Positions 33,665 through 46,800 are shown, numbered from the stretch's first letter. The stretch is DNA of 64,000 bases from Lepas anatifera (GCA_034440635.1 JAOTON010000337.1:1-64000), one strand, 5' to 3'. A program made the numbers and translations. Notes: generated by a model from the letters alone, not told the origin.

Positions 33665-36600
33665 TTTTCTATCAAACGACGGAAAGCTATAGAAATGATG
33701 AGCGTCGATGATGTTTCGAGTTCTGATTTAAATTTTGTGTCTTGTCACCATCCAGCACGCAGCAAAGCAGCACCTGTTTCTCTCTTCTGGTGAACTATCT
33801 GGTTGTACTTCGGCAGCGCATCCTATTAGTCCTCACTCTCTATAACTCGTCCGACGATTAAGTTTGGGATTCATGAACGTCTCTCTCCTCCTTCCGTCGG
33901 TTACCTTGGGACTGGGCCCCAATTCCTCTCCACTTAGCAGAAACCCATCGCGACACTCCCGACTTCAGCGAAATCGGCCGCCGACTAACCTGTGCTGACT
34001 GCCGCCGTCTCACTTGTACCGAAGAGCAGCTTCGGATGATGTGGCAAATAATCAAGCTAATAGTGAGCAAGGTATGACTAGAAATGCTTGAGAAATGTAT
34101 GTGTTATGGGTCATGGTTTTAAGCTCTATCATTTTCATGTATAAATTTCCGTTTAATTTCTCGCGATGCAAGTGAACGCGCCTCCACCAATCAGCGGCCG
34201 TCATCCGCCGGCAGCCGCGATCGCCTGCGGGCACAGAGGTTACAGAGGTCACGCTGGGCGCCGCTGCTGCCAAGTTCAAGCCTCGGTGGGGAGGGGTCGC
34301 GAGTGTATTGTGATGCCTACATGTGTGATGTTGAAAATGGTGGTTGTTGTGCCTTGTGTCAGACTGAGGGGGAGGGACCGGTGTGGGGGACATTCTGTGC
34401 ACGTGGGTGGATGTAAGGGTTAGGTGTTAGTGCGATGTGCAGTGCCGATAACACTGGAAAAATATGAGTGCGAGTTCATTAAATGAGTTCCGTATATGAG
34501 CATGCTTGGCGGACAAAATTATAGGCAGCGATGTCGAATTCATAGTATTTTTTGGTATCAGGGTAAATGATGCAGCTTTTCAAAACTTTTTTAATTGCCT
34601 CACTTAGTAGTAATATAACACACACAGTGTATGTGACATACATGCCTCTCTGACGTTTCATGCGTATGGAACACTAGAAATTAAAATGCTAAAATGACAA
34701 TTTGAGGCGGAGAGGTAAGCGGCTCTTATCGTGTAAACAAGGAGGCTCCAAGATAGAGCACAAGATGGCCGAGGGAATTAACTGATAAGTATGTATATTT
34801 TGATTGCATGAACATCACTGTATTCCTTTAGCACGCGCCATTCCCCTACCAGTTACCACATCCTTTGGATATCGCCGCCACTCGGCCTTCAGGTAGCATG
34901 AAGCCACTGGCACGGCCGTCTAACCGTCATTGTCCGACCCTCTATCTTAACCCTATTTCCGTCAGGCTCCCGGCTACCCCCTATTTCCGGCAGGGGGGGC
35001 AATATCGGCCCCCCTAAGATCTTGTAATCTAACCGGCCGATTTTGAAAATACAAAGTGCTATAGATTCCCCTGACGCTAAACTTTATTTTGAAAAAAGAA
35101 AATTTCAAAATTTTGATTTTTAAGGAGAAAGTCGTGCAAAATATACAATTTTTGTGTATTTTTTAGATTTTCCATAACCCTTGTCTCTGTTGTACGATTT
35201 TCACAAAACTAGTTCAGATTTACAAATAATTGACCCAAAATTGTCATATACTCGAGTTACGCAAAAATTCGAAATTCAATGGCAGTTCCAGGACCAGGAC
35301 TATGAGGGGAAATATATACAACCTAAAAGTTTTTGTTACGCGGATTAGAAGCCGTGATATACTGCTTGGCATCTTTGACACATAAATAAATGAAAAAAAA
35401 GTGAAAAACTCATCAGGGGCGGATGCAGTAAGGTAAAACAGTGGGGTAAAATACATCCCAACAATATGCGAGTGGTATGCATGAGTATATTAGTCCCTCG
35501 ACTAGTTTAAATTTATTTCTGATAATTTTTACCCTCCCATGGCAGCTCTGGGAAAGGGGGTGACATAGGCGGATCAAGGACTCTCGTCGTGGGGGGGGCG
35601 GGTGGGGGTGATTGGAAACACATTTTTAATATACAACGATATTGAGTCGCGGCGGTGATACTGGCTGGGAATATGCATTTTGAAAATGTGTAGTGACTGG
35701 ACACGCCTCTGGCAATCTAGAATTTGGTTATAAATATTTTGAATTTTCATATACCCAATTGTATTCGCCCTGGCACGGCTGTAAGCAGTCTTCTCACTTA
35801 CTAACGTTTAGTCCTTCTTGATAACATTCCCCCCCATTTTGAACTGCTGTAACCGCCCCTGATGAATACAAATAGTGACAATTGTGAATGCACTATCATC
35901 TCACATAAAAAATGATATAATAAAACCATATAACTGGTATCAGGATCAGCAGAGACGGCTTCCTTTTACAAAGAACCCATCGCATACGATAATACTTGGT
36001 TTGTGGATAGAACCTCCCCAAAAACCCAGCCATACCTCCGCCCCTGGTAAATATATAATATTGACAATTTCAGAAAACCTGCCTGTACTAGTTTTAGGAA
36101 AAGTCAGGAAGTTTCAAAGTTCTATCGCAAGCCGTTTCGGAGATATTCTTGAAAAACCTTAGGGGGGCAATATTAGTCCCCCTGCCGGAAATAGGGTTAA
36201 GGCATATAAAAATCGGTTTTTGGCTATTATACTCCGCTGTTAATCTCCCGGGTTACGTCACCGTCCCTAGTTAGTTATTGCTTATTATTATCATTAGTTG
36301 TGAAAAGTTATGTACCATTTTTTTATCAAGACGTTCAACTCTCAACATGATTGGTAGACGCTGGTTTTTTTCAGGGCAAAATTTCCGTACTGACCGAAAT
36401 AATACAGCTTACAACAATTTTGATATCAGGATGGGAGAGGACACTAATGGAACATCTAGCAACGTTAATTAATTTTTTTCGAGCGGCGACACTTTTTTAA
36501 CGGCTGTTTTTTTAGTATATCCAATGTGTTTGAAATATAAGTGTGAAATATTTATAGCACGACACATGTCAGTGGAAACGGTAGCTGAGCGGTCTCTAAA

Positions 36601-36930
36601 TAAACCAGCAGTAGGCTGCTGCATGAATTTTAATGAGCGGTACCATGCAGGGCTGTAGAACTATATCTCTTTGGGGCTGTCCGGGCAACCGGGACGAAAT
36701 ATTGAGTTAGTGTTAAAATACAGTTTAATTTTTATTGTTTATCATTTTCAGGATTCAAAAGGACTGCGTGGATGACAAAAACGCAAATAATATTATACTA
36801 TCTCCTTTCATATGGGGGTCATCAAAATTTTCCTTCCTCGACTTGGGCACCCCCAATGATGTTTGCAAATCCCCACCCCTGCCGTGGAACTACCATAGAA
36901 TTGTCAATTTTCACATACCTGTTGGTATGT
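33665..36930 (-). repeat. dispersed repeat family Q, copy 2 (inverted), split by P2
   Basis: Inverse of the Q3 order: CAGCAAAGCAGCACCTG at 33765, CGCCTCCACCAATCAGCGGC at 34180, CCGTCTAACCGTCATTGTCC at 34917, then after the P2 insertion the CATCAAGCAAC-related segment and CGAGCGGCGAC, and GGGCACCCCCAATGATG at 36845. P2 occupies 34947-36200. Confidence 0.72.
34947..36200 (+). mobile_element. P2 family TTAA MITE, copy a
   Basis: 1254 bp including TTAA at both ends. Termini CCCTATTTCCGTCAGG and the inverse of CCCTATTTCCGGCAGG; subterminal GGGGGCAATATCGGCCCCCC. An inner CAGGGGCGGATGCAG ... CCGCCCCTG unit (35414-35861) looks like an older hAT-like insertion carried along in both P2 copies. Non-coding, piggyBac-like by ends. 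Confidence 0.88.
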
Positions 36931-37033
36931 GAATTACAAATTGGTCTCTGAAAGGTATTATAGCTTTGCATCAACTTTCTGTCAATGAGTAATAGTTTTG
37001 TGAAAATCAAACGATAGTTCAAAACAAAATTCA

Positions 37034-37316
37034 GAGCACTGATTGAATGTGAGGCATTTGGTTTTGGTGCCGCAATTTAAGGTTAGCCCCTAATTTCATT
37101 TTGAATGACTGTGAACTTTGTAACTGTGTTTTTGCCGCCTGCCGTCGCTCTTATTCTCAAAATCGATTCAGAAAGGTTCGGAGAATGAAATTCCATCAAA
37201 TTGTCATGTAATAAGTGTTTTTTCTATTAATTGTGTTACTTTGAAGCATTGTGAGGAGGCCAAAAGAAAACTTAATGCTTCTTTAAAACAAAATGCCTCA
37301 CATTCAATCAGTGCTC
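37034..37316. repeat. perfect 26 bp inverted repeat with 231 bp loop
   Basis: GAGCACTGATTGAATGTGAG GCATTT at 37034-37059 is the exact inverse of 37291-37316. It lies inside a degenerate ~358 bp direct duplication (about 37083-37265 against 37442-37620). Confidence 0.9.
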
Positions 37317-37607
37317 AAACAATTAAAACTCTGAAAACCAAACAGTGGCCAACGAACAGCAATGGTAGAAATTTTAAGAAGACCAATGAGTATGGCAATG
37401 ATAGTCATCCGTTTGAATTTCCTTCTTTGGTGCCACACTAGATTATTCGGTACATTCATTTTGAATGACTGAATTTTCTAACTGTGCTATTGCTGGCTGT
37501 CATCGTTTTTAGTCGCAATATCGATCTGAAGACGTTTCGAGAACGATAACACCGAATTGTCTTCTAATAAGTGTTTGTTTTATTAAAATTGTTATTTCGA
37601 AGTATTG

Positions 37608-37762
37608 TGAGAAGACCAAAACACAGCCGATCCGGGTTCAAGGCCCGACGGCTTCCCTGAACAAGGAGCAAGCTGACTCCCGAGAAACCCTTCCAACAGG
37701 GAAAGAGTTGGCGACGCCATATGACCCTGGCAGTTGGTGCGTCGATAAACCCCAAAAATTAT
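37608..37762 (+). mobile_element. SINE-2, copy 2
   Basis: Contains a perfect Pol III B box GGTTCAAGGCC (37635-37645), the core CCAACAGGGAAAGAGTTGGC, and the tail GCAGTTGGTGCGTCGATAAA. The A-box side is decayed. The following 37763-38930 shows nothing identifiable. Confidence 0.82.
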
Positions 37763-39803
37763 AAGGTCAAAAACACTAAGTACATCTTTAGAATGGGGCA
37801 AAAAACTATGCAGTGTCTAAAAGGCAGTTTGAAATGCATACTCGAGCGTCCCTGCTTGCAATTTTAAAATTGTAAAATTGTTTCATTTTAAATGGTGGTT
37901 ATGGTGAGACAGCTTTATTCCACTTTTAAACTTTTGGAATTGGGTTGCTAAATTTTGAGATCTTTGGAGGAACCCGCCCTGCATCTCCCTTCCTCTCCCC
38001 CGGATAGCAGCCATCCAAGTGCTTCTCGTACCCTGTCTGTGAAATGATTCTGCAATATTATACCCTGATTTTGAGCGGGTTTCTTTAAATGGAGAGCGTT
38101 ACCATGTCTTATTAATTTTGCCTGAACAAGAGCAAAACGGGAAATATGTGGACATGATTAGAAACGTGGATTAATTGTTGCCTGTTTCTGTTATTCAATC
38201 ATGCCTACTTCAGTTCAAGTCCCATGGTTCGTCAATGTCTTCATTACAAGACCTCCAGACTGGATATCACGGATAGACCTGGCCCCTGGTGAGGAACCTC
38301 ATCCCGCGAACCGGCTGACCCATGCTCTAACAAGCCCTCGCACTTTTCTGTTTTTTTTGTGTGCAGATTTTGACCTTGCGATCCCTCACTTGTGATTGGC
38401 TCCTAATTGACGTAGAGCTTTGCGGTCAAAACCCGCGTGTTGCTCGTTACGGCTTATCGTTATTTACATCAGTTTAGATGACCTTAGGCCATCACAGGGG
38501 CCAAAAAAGAGTTTTCTGTGTGTCACCATTGAAAATGTCAAACCATATATGTGTCACCAGCCCAGGCTCCAAAATGTGGCGTGTTTTGCGTTAGTAGGAT
38601 ACCAATGGATATTCCTGGACCATTCTAGTTCTTGGAAAACGTTGCGATTTCAACTTACAGGGCAAAATTTCGGCGATTTTGTTCCGTTGTTGATCTGGAG
38701 GAAACATGTCGGCTTATTTTTGTCACCTTGCCCACCTTGGGCTGTCACCATTTAGAATGCCAAAATGGTAACTTTTTCGACCTCTGGGCCATCAGATCAC
38801 CTTTCAGATCAGGTCGAAGACCTGATTTTGCCTTTCACAGCACATTTTTTCGCTCTGGTTGCTATTGGTCATGATTTTGGGTAAACACCCCATTATTATA
38901 TGAAAGTGATTAAGGAACATTTTCCTTTTATTCATATCCTGCAGACCCTTGTGTAGGGGTGCGGATTTCCGAACATCATTGGGGTGCCCGAATTTGAAAA
39001 AAGATAAATGGCCACCACACGAAAGAAGATAACATATAATTGTCTTTGTTTTAGCCATCACAGAGTCCTTTTGAAACATGAAAATGATGAAAAATAAAAC
39101 TTTAAGGGCATTTTTTGTGTGTTTTGTTGTACCGGTATTTTACCATGACTTACTCGATATTTGATCACGGATGCCCGGAGAGCCTCAAATACATGAGTTA
39201 CACCACGTGCGAAGTACCACGCAATAATCCACCACTGCTCTAGGCCGTTCAGCCTCCGTTTCCACTGTCATGAGCCGAAATATTTTAAAATCAAAATTAA
39301 AATATTTTGAAGATACTAAAGAAGTACAGCTGTTTAAAAACTATCGCCGCTCGAAATTTTTAATGTTGCTTGATGTTTCATTGGTGATCTCTCCCACCGA
39401 CAGTATCAAAATTTTAGTACGCTGTATTGCTTCGGTCAGTACGGATATTTTGGCCTAAAAAGATTCAGCATAAAAAGTATTTGTTTTGCTAAAATTCACC
39501 ATTTTTAATGTTTGACACGATGTGTGCGGTCAACCACTGCCTCAGACCCACTAAGTGTGATATAATTCGAAAGCTAAGTCTTGAAAATCTTGATCTAACA
39601 ACTGAACATAACTTTTTTTTAACTAATAAAAATAATAAGCAATAACTGGGAACGCAAGGTGGCCCGAATATTAACAGCGAAGTATTGTAGCATACAAACC
39701 TAATTTCATAGGCCTAAAAATAGAAAGTCGGACAATCACGGTTATACGGCCGTGCACCGTGGCTTCTGGTTACTTGGAGGCCGGGTGGCGGCGGTATAGG
39801 AAG

Positions 39804-39946
39804 CACTGGCGGACACAGAGGGTGGGCCAAGGATCCATGATCCCCCCAAATGGGGACACTATGGCCGATTTTCTTTAAAAAAACTATGTTTTTACGTTTT
39901 CTCCCGCCCGAGTTCCCACCAAACGGCATTTCTGCGTCCACCCCTG
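39804..39946 (+). mobile_element. 143 bp hAT MITE with ATAGGAAG duplication
   Basis: Starts CACTGGCGGACACAG, ends CTGCGTCCACCCCTG; ATAGGAAG at 39796-39803 and 39947-39954. The equivalent position in the other Q copies is uninterrupted. Confidence 0.92.
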
Positions 39947-40500
39947 ATAGGAAGGATGTGGTAGGAGAATGACCCATGCTAAAGGAATACAGAGAGAGAG
40001 AGAAAGAGAGATAAAGGTATATTAATACATAAAACATCACAATTCAATCATTCCGTGGTAGCCAATGGCTAAAAGCAGGAATGCTACAAATCATACATAA
40101 AAGACTACACTGAGAACACCAATGCACCATTGACGTGCACAAGAACCAAGGGCCAATCATGACGGTGGTGGCGTGTACGTACATATTCCTTTGTTGAAGA
40201 GCTCTAGCATCTGGATTCGGCTGATTTTCTATAACGTTCTGTTTTTGCTAGAACGGGATAAGGGGCTCTCCGTCTCAATGAGGGGCCTGCTGAAGGGCGG
40301 GAGGCAGGAGGGAAGTGTAAGTGTCTAGTTAGAGCATTTTGATGACATTTGACAGTGAAGGCTTCGAACAATTTAGCTCTACGGTTTTTGAGAGTTTCCA
40401 TGTAAGCAACGCTGAGGGCGTTCCGGTAAGTTACGTAATTCCAGCCAAGTATGATACGGAAGGCTCGTTTTTGGACTCTTTCAATAGATTTTGACTCTGA

Positions 40501-40605
40501 AGAAGGATGTATAGCTATTAATTATGTATTAGCTATAGCTGTACAAGGATGTATAGTATTAATTATGTATTAGCTATAGCTGTACAAGGATGTATAGCTA
40601 TTAAA
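40501..40605 (+). repeat. 42 bp tandem repeat, about 2.5 units
   Basis: AAGGATGTATAGCTATTAAT TATGTATTAGCTATAGCTGTAC repeats twice with one base lost in the second unit, then begins again. Confidence 0.9.
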
Positions 40606-41640
40606 ATATGCATGCTTACCCAGCTAATTGCCTTGTGCAGCCTGCGATTTCCCTTACGCCCTCCGTGTTTACACGGTCAGAACTAGTTATCCCTTCGCTT
40701 CAAATAACCACTTTAGCATCTTAAACTTCTAGCGTTGCATGTAAATGAAATGTCAGCTAATCATGTATGTCACATACTGTGTGTGCCATATTGCCAATAA
40801 GTGTGTGTCAATCTAATAAGTCTTGAAAAGCTGTAACATCTACCCTGATGCCGAAAAATACTAAGGACTTCAAATCCGGGCTTGCAATTTTTCCCGCCAA
40901 GCATACTCACATACCGAACTCATTTGATGAACTCGCACTCTTGTTTTTCCACTGTTATCGGCGCTGCACATTACACAAACGCCTAACCCTTACATCCACC
41001 CACGTGCACAGAATGTCCTCCACACCGGTCCCCCCCAGTCTGACACCAGGCACAACGGCCACCCTTTTCAACACCACACATGTAGGCATTACAATCAGCC
41101 CACAACCTCTCCCCACCGAGCCTTGAACTTGCCGTCAGCGGCGCCCAGCGTGACCTCTGTAACCTCTGTGCCCGCAGGCAATCGCGGTAGCCGGCGGATG
41201 ACGGCCGCTGATTGGTGGAGGTGCGTTCACTTGTTAGGCAAGAAATTCAAAGGAAATTTCTCAAAGAAAATGATGGAGCTTTAAACCATTAGCCACGGGA
41301 TGTATTGACATTAGGTTGTTCAAAATTCCTAGCCATACTTTTCCTTATATTAGCTTGATTGTTTGCTCCAAGTAAAGTAATCTTGGTTTGCTCCACCATC
41401 CGAGGCTGTTCTTAGGTACTGTGGCAGAGTCAGCGTGAGCTAGCCGATGGTCGAGTTCACTGAAGCCGGGAGTGTCCCCGGTCCGAAGGTAACTGAGAGA
41501 AGGAGGGGAGAGATACGTTTATAAAACCAGAACTTAACCATCGGACGGCTTATAGAGAGTGAGGACTAATAGGGAGCGCTGCTCAAGTACAACCAGATTA
41601 TACGCAACAAGAGAGAAGCAATGCTGCTTTGCTCCGTGCT

Positions 41641-41834
41641 CATGGGCGCCGAAAGCGGGGGGACGGGGGGGACGCGTCCCCCCCTGATGGCCAACCAGGG
41701 GGGACGTCCCCCCAAATTTTTGGGTTAATGGTCATTAATGCTGTCAGGTACCGAATATGCTCAAAATTCGCCTCGCCCGGTCAGCATCAGCCCGGGTCCG
41801 TCCCCCCTGCGAAAATTCTTTGGCGGCGCCCCTG
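41641..41834 (+). mobile_element. 194 bp hAT MITE with TCCGTGCT duplication
   Basis: Ends CATGGGCGCCGAAAG and TTTGGCGGCGCCCCTG; TCCGTGCT at 41633-41640 and 41835-41842. Located in the right part of Q copy 3. Confidence 0.9.
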
Positions 41835-41937
41835 TCCGTGCTGGATGGTGAAAAGGCGCTAAACCTAATTCGGGACTCAAAGCGTCGTCGATTTTTATCG
41901 TCCATTATCTCTGAGGATTTCAGTCGTTCGGTAAAAT

Positions 41938-43790
41938 ATTAACCCTCACCCCGGTGGTGGGTGGTTGAACACCTCCCCCTCGGTTTTTTCGGCGGCACGA
42001 AAACAACGGCGGCTCAAAGTGACGCCGTACTTGGCACTTCTTGCTGGGCTAGGCAATCCTTATCCTTGATCAATTCTGCAACTTTACCCAAAATTTTTAG
42101 GTTGGGTCATCTCAAGTTAAGTCACCAGTGCAGGTCAAGTGACTTCACCTCCACAGAATATTTAAGGGGCGTAAGTAAGAAAATAATAAATCTGAAGAAT
42201 TCAATCTGAGACCACATAACGGCCCTACCGAGTAATACCAAATATATTCCGGGATTTTTCATATCGATGACCCAGGGTCAGGTACAAATCATGACCTCTC
42301 CACGTTGGAAATGCATGGGGAAAACGGAAATTGGCCGAAAAATTGTTCTGTTTCTGTAGATACCGCTTGGAATACCTTCGTAATCCCCAGGTCATAGTAT
42401 CCTAGGCCCTTTTATAGGTTCGTTTATATTACAAGATTGAACATGTGACCTCTGAGAGGTCAAACTTAGGTCTTAAGGTCATAGTTTCTTTCATCTTTCA
42501 TATCATATTTCTTTCACGTTTCTTTTATAGGTTAGTTAACCCTATTTGTCAGGCTCCCGGCTACCCCTATTTCCGGCAGGGGGCAATATCGGCCCCTAAG
42601 ATCTCGTAATCTAACCGGCCGATTTTGAAAATTCAAGTGCCATGATTCCTCTGCTGCTAAACTTTATTTTGAAAAAGAAAATTTCAAAATTTTTATTTTT
42701 TAGGAGAAGGTCGTACAAAATATACAATTTTTGTGTATTTTTAGATTTTCAAAACCCTTGTCTCTGTTGTACGATTTTCACAAACTAGTTCGATTAACAA
42801 ATAATTGACCAAAATTTTCTATACTCGAGTTACACAAAATTCGAAATTCAATGGCGTTCCGGGCCAGGACTATGAGGGGAAATATATACAACCTAAAAGT
42901 TTTTGTTACGCGGATTGAAGCCGTCATATACTGCTTGGCATCTTTGCACATAAATAAATGAGAAAAAGTGAAAACTCATCGGGCGGATGCGTGGTAAACA
43001 GTGGGGTAAAATACATACCAACAATATGCGAATGGTATGCATGAGTATATTAGTCCCTGACTAGTTGAAATTTAATTTCTGATAATTTTTACCTCCCATG
43101 GCAGCTCTGGGAAAGGGGGTGACATAGGCGGATCAGGACTCGTCGTGGGGGGTGGGGTGATTGAGACATTTTCAATATACAACGATATTGGTCGCGGCGG
43201 TGATACTGGCTGGGAATATACATTTTGAAAATGTGTAGTGACTGGACACGCCTCTGGTAATCTAGAATTGGGTTATAACTATTTTCATTTTCATATACCC
43301 ATTGTATTCGCCCTGGCACGGTGTAAGCAGTCTTTCACTTACTAACGTTTACTCCTTCTTGATAACATTCCCCATTTTGAACTGCTGTAACCGCCCCTGA
43401 TGAATACAAATAGTGACAATTGTGAATGCACTATCATCTCCATAAAAATGATATAATAAAACCATATAACTGGCATCGGATCGCGAGACGGCTTCCTTTA
43501 CAAAACCATCGCATACGATAATACTTGGTTTGTGGATAGAACCTCCCCAAAACCCAGCCATGCTCCGCCCCTGGTAAATATATAATCTTGAAATTTCAGA
43601 AAACCTGCCTGTATTAGTTTTGGAAAAGTCAGGAAGTTTAGTTCTATCGCAAGCCGTTTTGGAGATATTCTCGAAAACCTAAGGGGGCATTGCCCCTGCC
43701 TGTTAATATTGCACGTTTGAACATGTGACCTCTGAGAGGTCATACTTAGGTGGTAAGGTCATACTAGGTCATACTTACTAAGAAAAGTTA
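41938..43790 (+). mobile_element. P1 TTAA MITE, copy f, split by P2
   Basis: Starts TTAACCCTCACCCCGGTGG, with ACGGCGGCTCAAAGTGACGC as the decayed hairpin and TGACCTCTGAGAGGTCA boxes on both sides of P2 (42452 and 43722). The right end is not preserved. Confidence 0.72.
42536..43706 (+). mobile_element. P2 TTAA MITE, copy b, riddled with small deletions
   Basis: TTAA on both sides and the same order as 34947-36200, but 1171 bp instead of 1254. The shortening is spread over many 1-3 base gaps, mostly in homopolymers (for example G7 to G5, C6 to C4, A6 to A5). Confidence 0.88.
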
Positions 43791-43959
43791 ATGCTACAAC
43801 CTAAGAGAGCTGCAGCAAACTACGATAAAAAACTCACAATATAGAAGGCTTATCACTAGGTGGGAGCAGTAGAACAGAAATATGGGAAAAATTGAGATTT
43901 ATGTTATTCTAGGGAAATTTGAGATTCGGAGGGCAAAACCATGAATGAACTGCATTGCA

Positions 43960-43974
43960 GCCACCAGGTGGCAC
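43960..43974 (+). promoter_or_regulatory. CTCF-type motif (first of three related boxes)
   Basis: GCCACCAGGTGGCAC fits the bilaterian CTCF core pattern CCASYAGRKGGC exactly. Weaker relatives in the same orientation are CTGCTAGGTGGCAT near 44130 and CCGCTCGGTGGCAC near 44297, inside a degenerate ~170 bp repeat. Binding is not shown by sequence alone. Confidence 0.4.
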
Positions 43975-44319
43975 CCCAAGCTATTGCCCAGAATGCGTAA
44001 TGTATGTTTTGCAGGTAATTTGGGACCGACACAATCGAATGTAATTACAAGTGAGCTCAGTTCCGAAGTTATTCAGTTTTCCCAAGAAAAGAAAACTCGT
44101 CAAAACGAACGAAATTATAATATTTTTCCTGCTAGGTGGCATCCAAAAATAATGTCCAGAATGCATTTAATTGGCCATGTGGGCGCTTTGGAACCAGTGC
44201 AGCACTTTTAATCAAAATTAGATACTAATCTGAGAGAGCCGATTTCTATATAAAAGGAAAACCTCGCCAAATATGATCAGAACTCTACATTTTGGCCGCT
44301 CGGTGGCACTCTTAGCACA

Positions 44320-46200
44320 TCGTCGATTTTCAAAATATTTTGAATATTAGCTTTTTGTGTCTGATGGAACAGAATGTGACTACAAGGTACCCGTAAAGAA
44401 AATATGTGTTTGCTGCACTGTATTGTAGCTGGTAGCCAACCATATGGAATGTCTTTGGCCTCCAGATACCTCAATATTCGTCTGGCCTTGAAGTATTTCC
44501 ATATCTTTTTTCCTCTAAGGTTTTGTGTATTGTCTTTTTTGAGGTGGCTGGACAGCGAATTAAACCGCCTCCTCGGTGTCCGACCGTGGGTGGGGCTCTT
44601 TTGTACTAATGAATGCTGTAAGACCTGCTAGATGGGTGTTTAAAGTACCGGTATGGCACCTCCCCGATGGGTACTCCCCAACTACCCACCACAGGGCATC
44701 TGTTAATGGCCCTGTTTTATCTTGCATTGATTTTAATATTTGGCATGGTTGTACAGAAATATTGCAGGATTCTTATACTCCAACGGTCATCAGAATAAAA
44801 TATATCTTGCTGAGGTAATGCACTCTGTCCTAATAGCAGTCACTAACCAACACTGCTGCTGTGTCCAGCTACCTTTCAGTGCGGCAACCGGAATAACCTT
44901 ACAGCCACCTCCATTTCCCCTTCCCATTAGCAGGTTCAGTAGGGCAAACGGGTCATGACCCTCAAAAAACTAGAATATTGTATTTTGGCTCCCTCTCTCA
45001 AACGGTGACAACAAAACAAACAAATAAAAACAAACAGATTCCGAAAAAAGTGAGAAAGGACGCAGCTTTTCAATACATAGACTGGTAAGGTCCACTACCC
45101 ACTTCATCCCCCCACTCACCGGCATTTTAGTGTCTCGCTCTCCACCCCCTCCCCAGCCCCACTCACCAAAATCTGCGACCAGCTGCGCCCCGCCTCCAAA
45201 CTCGAGCTCTGGATCCACCAGTGCCCCTCCTTTTGCTCAATATGCCTTTTCCTTCAGAGAAGCAGACATCCTGATGCTTTCCCATAATCGCTTAAATGAT
45301 TGGTTCAGTCCAGAGATGTTTCTGTAATAGAAGGTGGTGATGACCTTCACCTTCCCTTTCACTGCACTGCACGGGGTGAATGTCCAATGCGTAAATTATA
45401 AAAAGATTGCCTGACAAAGAATAGTCTCCTGCATGCCTTGTGTTGTTCGGTTTAAACACGAGAAATAATTTCGTCAGAACATTTTGCTACTGCTCTAAGA
45501 ATTTCACGAAATAGATTATTAAATGTTTTTTCTCAGCTTTGCACTTATGGCCGCTTCTGACCAGCCAGCGCAGACCAGAAATGATGATCAGATGAGGGTG
45601 AGCGACCCCCTCAGGTCGTATCCCACCTTTAGTTACCCTCATCCATCCTAATCCTTACCGTCTCTCTCCATAGTTTTCATCACCTCACGTCCATTAGACG
45701 GCACTTATAAGCCATCGTATATGTGGAAGTGTTCGTAACAAATACAGAATGATCATATGGATAGATGATGTGATTTTGGAGAACAATTTGATTTTCTGGA
45801 TTCTTATTTATGACACGCATGAACATCATAAGTTCAAGGACGTGCAAAATCACCACTGCAGTTGAAGCACCATAAAATCCCAAATATGATGACTTGTTTA
45901 ATTATATCCCATCAGCCTTGTAGGAGCATTACAACACTTCAGCAGTGGCGAGTCAAACCGTAGGTATGCACATACCTATCCACTCAACACTTCTGACCTC
46001 ATGATATAAATGAATATTTTTGTTGCAAAGCGGCGTTTTACTGGGACGCGCTGACATTTACCTACGTCGGGCTGTCACTCCAACCCCATTTCAGAGTCAT
46101 TATCCCAGCAGGCGACTGCCTCCAACTCAGCGCAATCAAAAATGGTTCAACCGTTCCCGGGAGAGCCATTACGTGGCAGTTCCAGTCTCATTATGTGCAA
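44320..46200. other. unassigned stretch
   Basis: No gene or repeat edge identified. 45090-45210 is C-rich. Open frames are short and without recognisable domains. Confidence 0.3.
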
Positions 46201-46599
46201 CGCGACGGCGAGGCTGGAGCAGCCAAAAGATGGCCGGTATAACAGCTAAACGACGGTAAGCACATCAGGCTACAGATGCGCCTCAGAACAGCTCCGCTGC
46301 CGCCGCTTTTCTGCCCGGCCCAGTATTGCAAACGCACCGCCTACTCTTGCAGAGGACCTCTCTGCAACGCCCTGCAGCGCGGCCATTCCGTGCAACGGAC
46401 GACTATTGCATGTCACGTCGTGTCCACCAACTTTTCTGCCGTTATTATTCCCAGGGAGCATCGTGTGCCACTTGCATCGTAAACTGTTTATTTCAGACTT
46501 TACAGCGCAACTTGTAATTACATATTTGCTACGGTGAAACTCGAAATAATTGAATGTCATTCTGGTGAAATATATTCACGCGAAAATTGAAGCAATAAA

Positions 46600-46800
46600 A
46601 GCGCATTATGTTGTCGTAAATTATATTTTTATATGTGGCGGTGCTGGGCGGCGACAATGGCGAGGCTGTCGCGACGATCGTGGCGCCGCCGCCGCCGCTG
46701 CAGCCGGCTCAAACTTAATTACGGCGCATTTGACGAGCGGAGGCGCGGCCGCGCCAGCCGGCGGCACTAATGACGCTCCAGAGACAAACTCTAGCTGCAG
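46600..46800. promoter_or_regulatory. CpG-rich block
   Basis: GC-rich, with GCCGCCGCCGCCGCTGCAG at 46685-46703 and GCGGCCGCGCC at 46745. The open frames on both strands are alanine-rich by composition. It might be a promoter or regulatory island; no transcript is recognised. Confidence 0.3.

Larger units (their letters stand above)
38940..41935 (+). repeat. dispersed repeat family Q, copy 3 (longest)
   Basis: Runs from AGGGGTGCGGATTTCCGAAC through TTGCTTGATGTTTCATTGGT, AGAAAGTCGGACAATCACGG, CAGCTAATTGCCTTGTGCAG and GATTGGTGGAGGTGCGTTCA to GCTGCTTTGCTCCGTGCT. It holds two hAT MITEs and a 42 bp tandem repeat at 40501-40605. No coding capacity. It defines the Q consensus order here. Confidence 0.75.

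Noticed and set aside
35414..35861. Separate young hAT insertion inside P2
   Set aside because: CAGGGGCGG-type ends are present but there is no 8 bp duplication, and both P2 copies contain it, so it is treated as part of P2.
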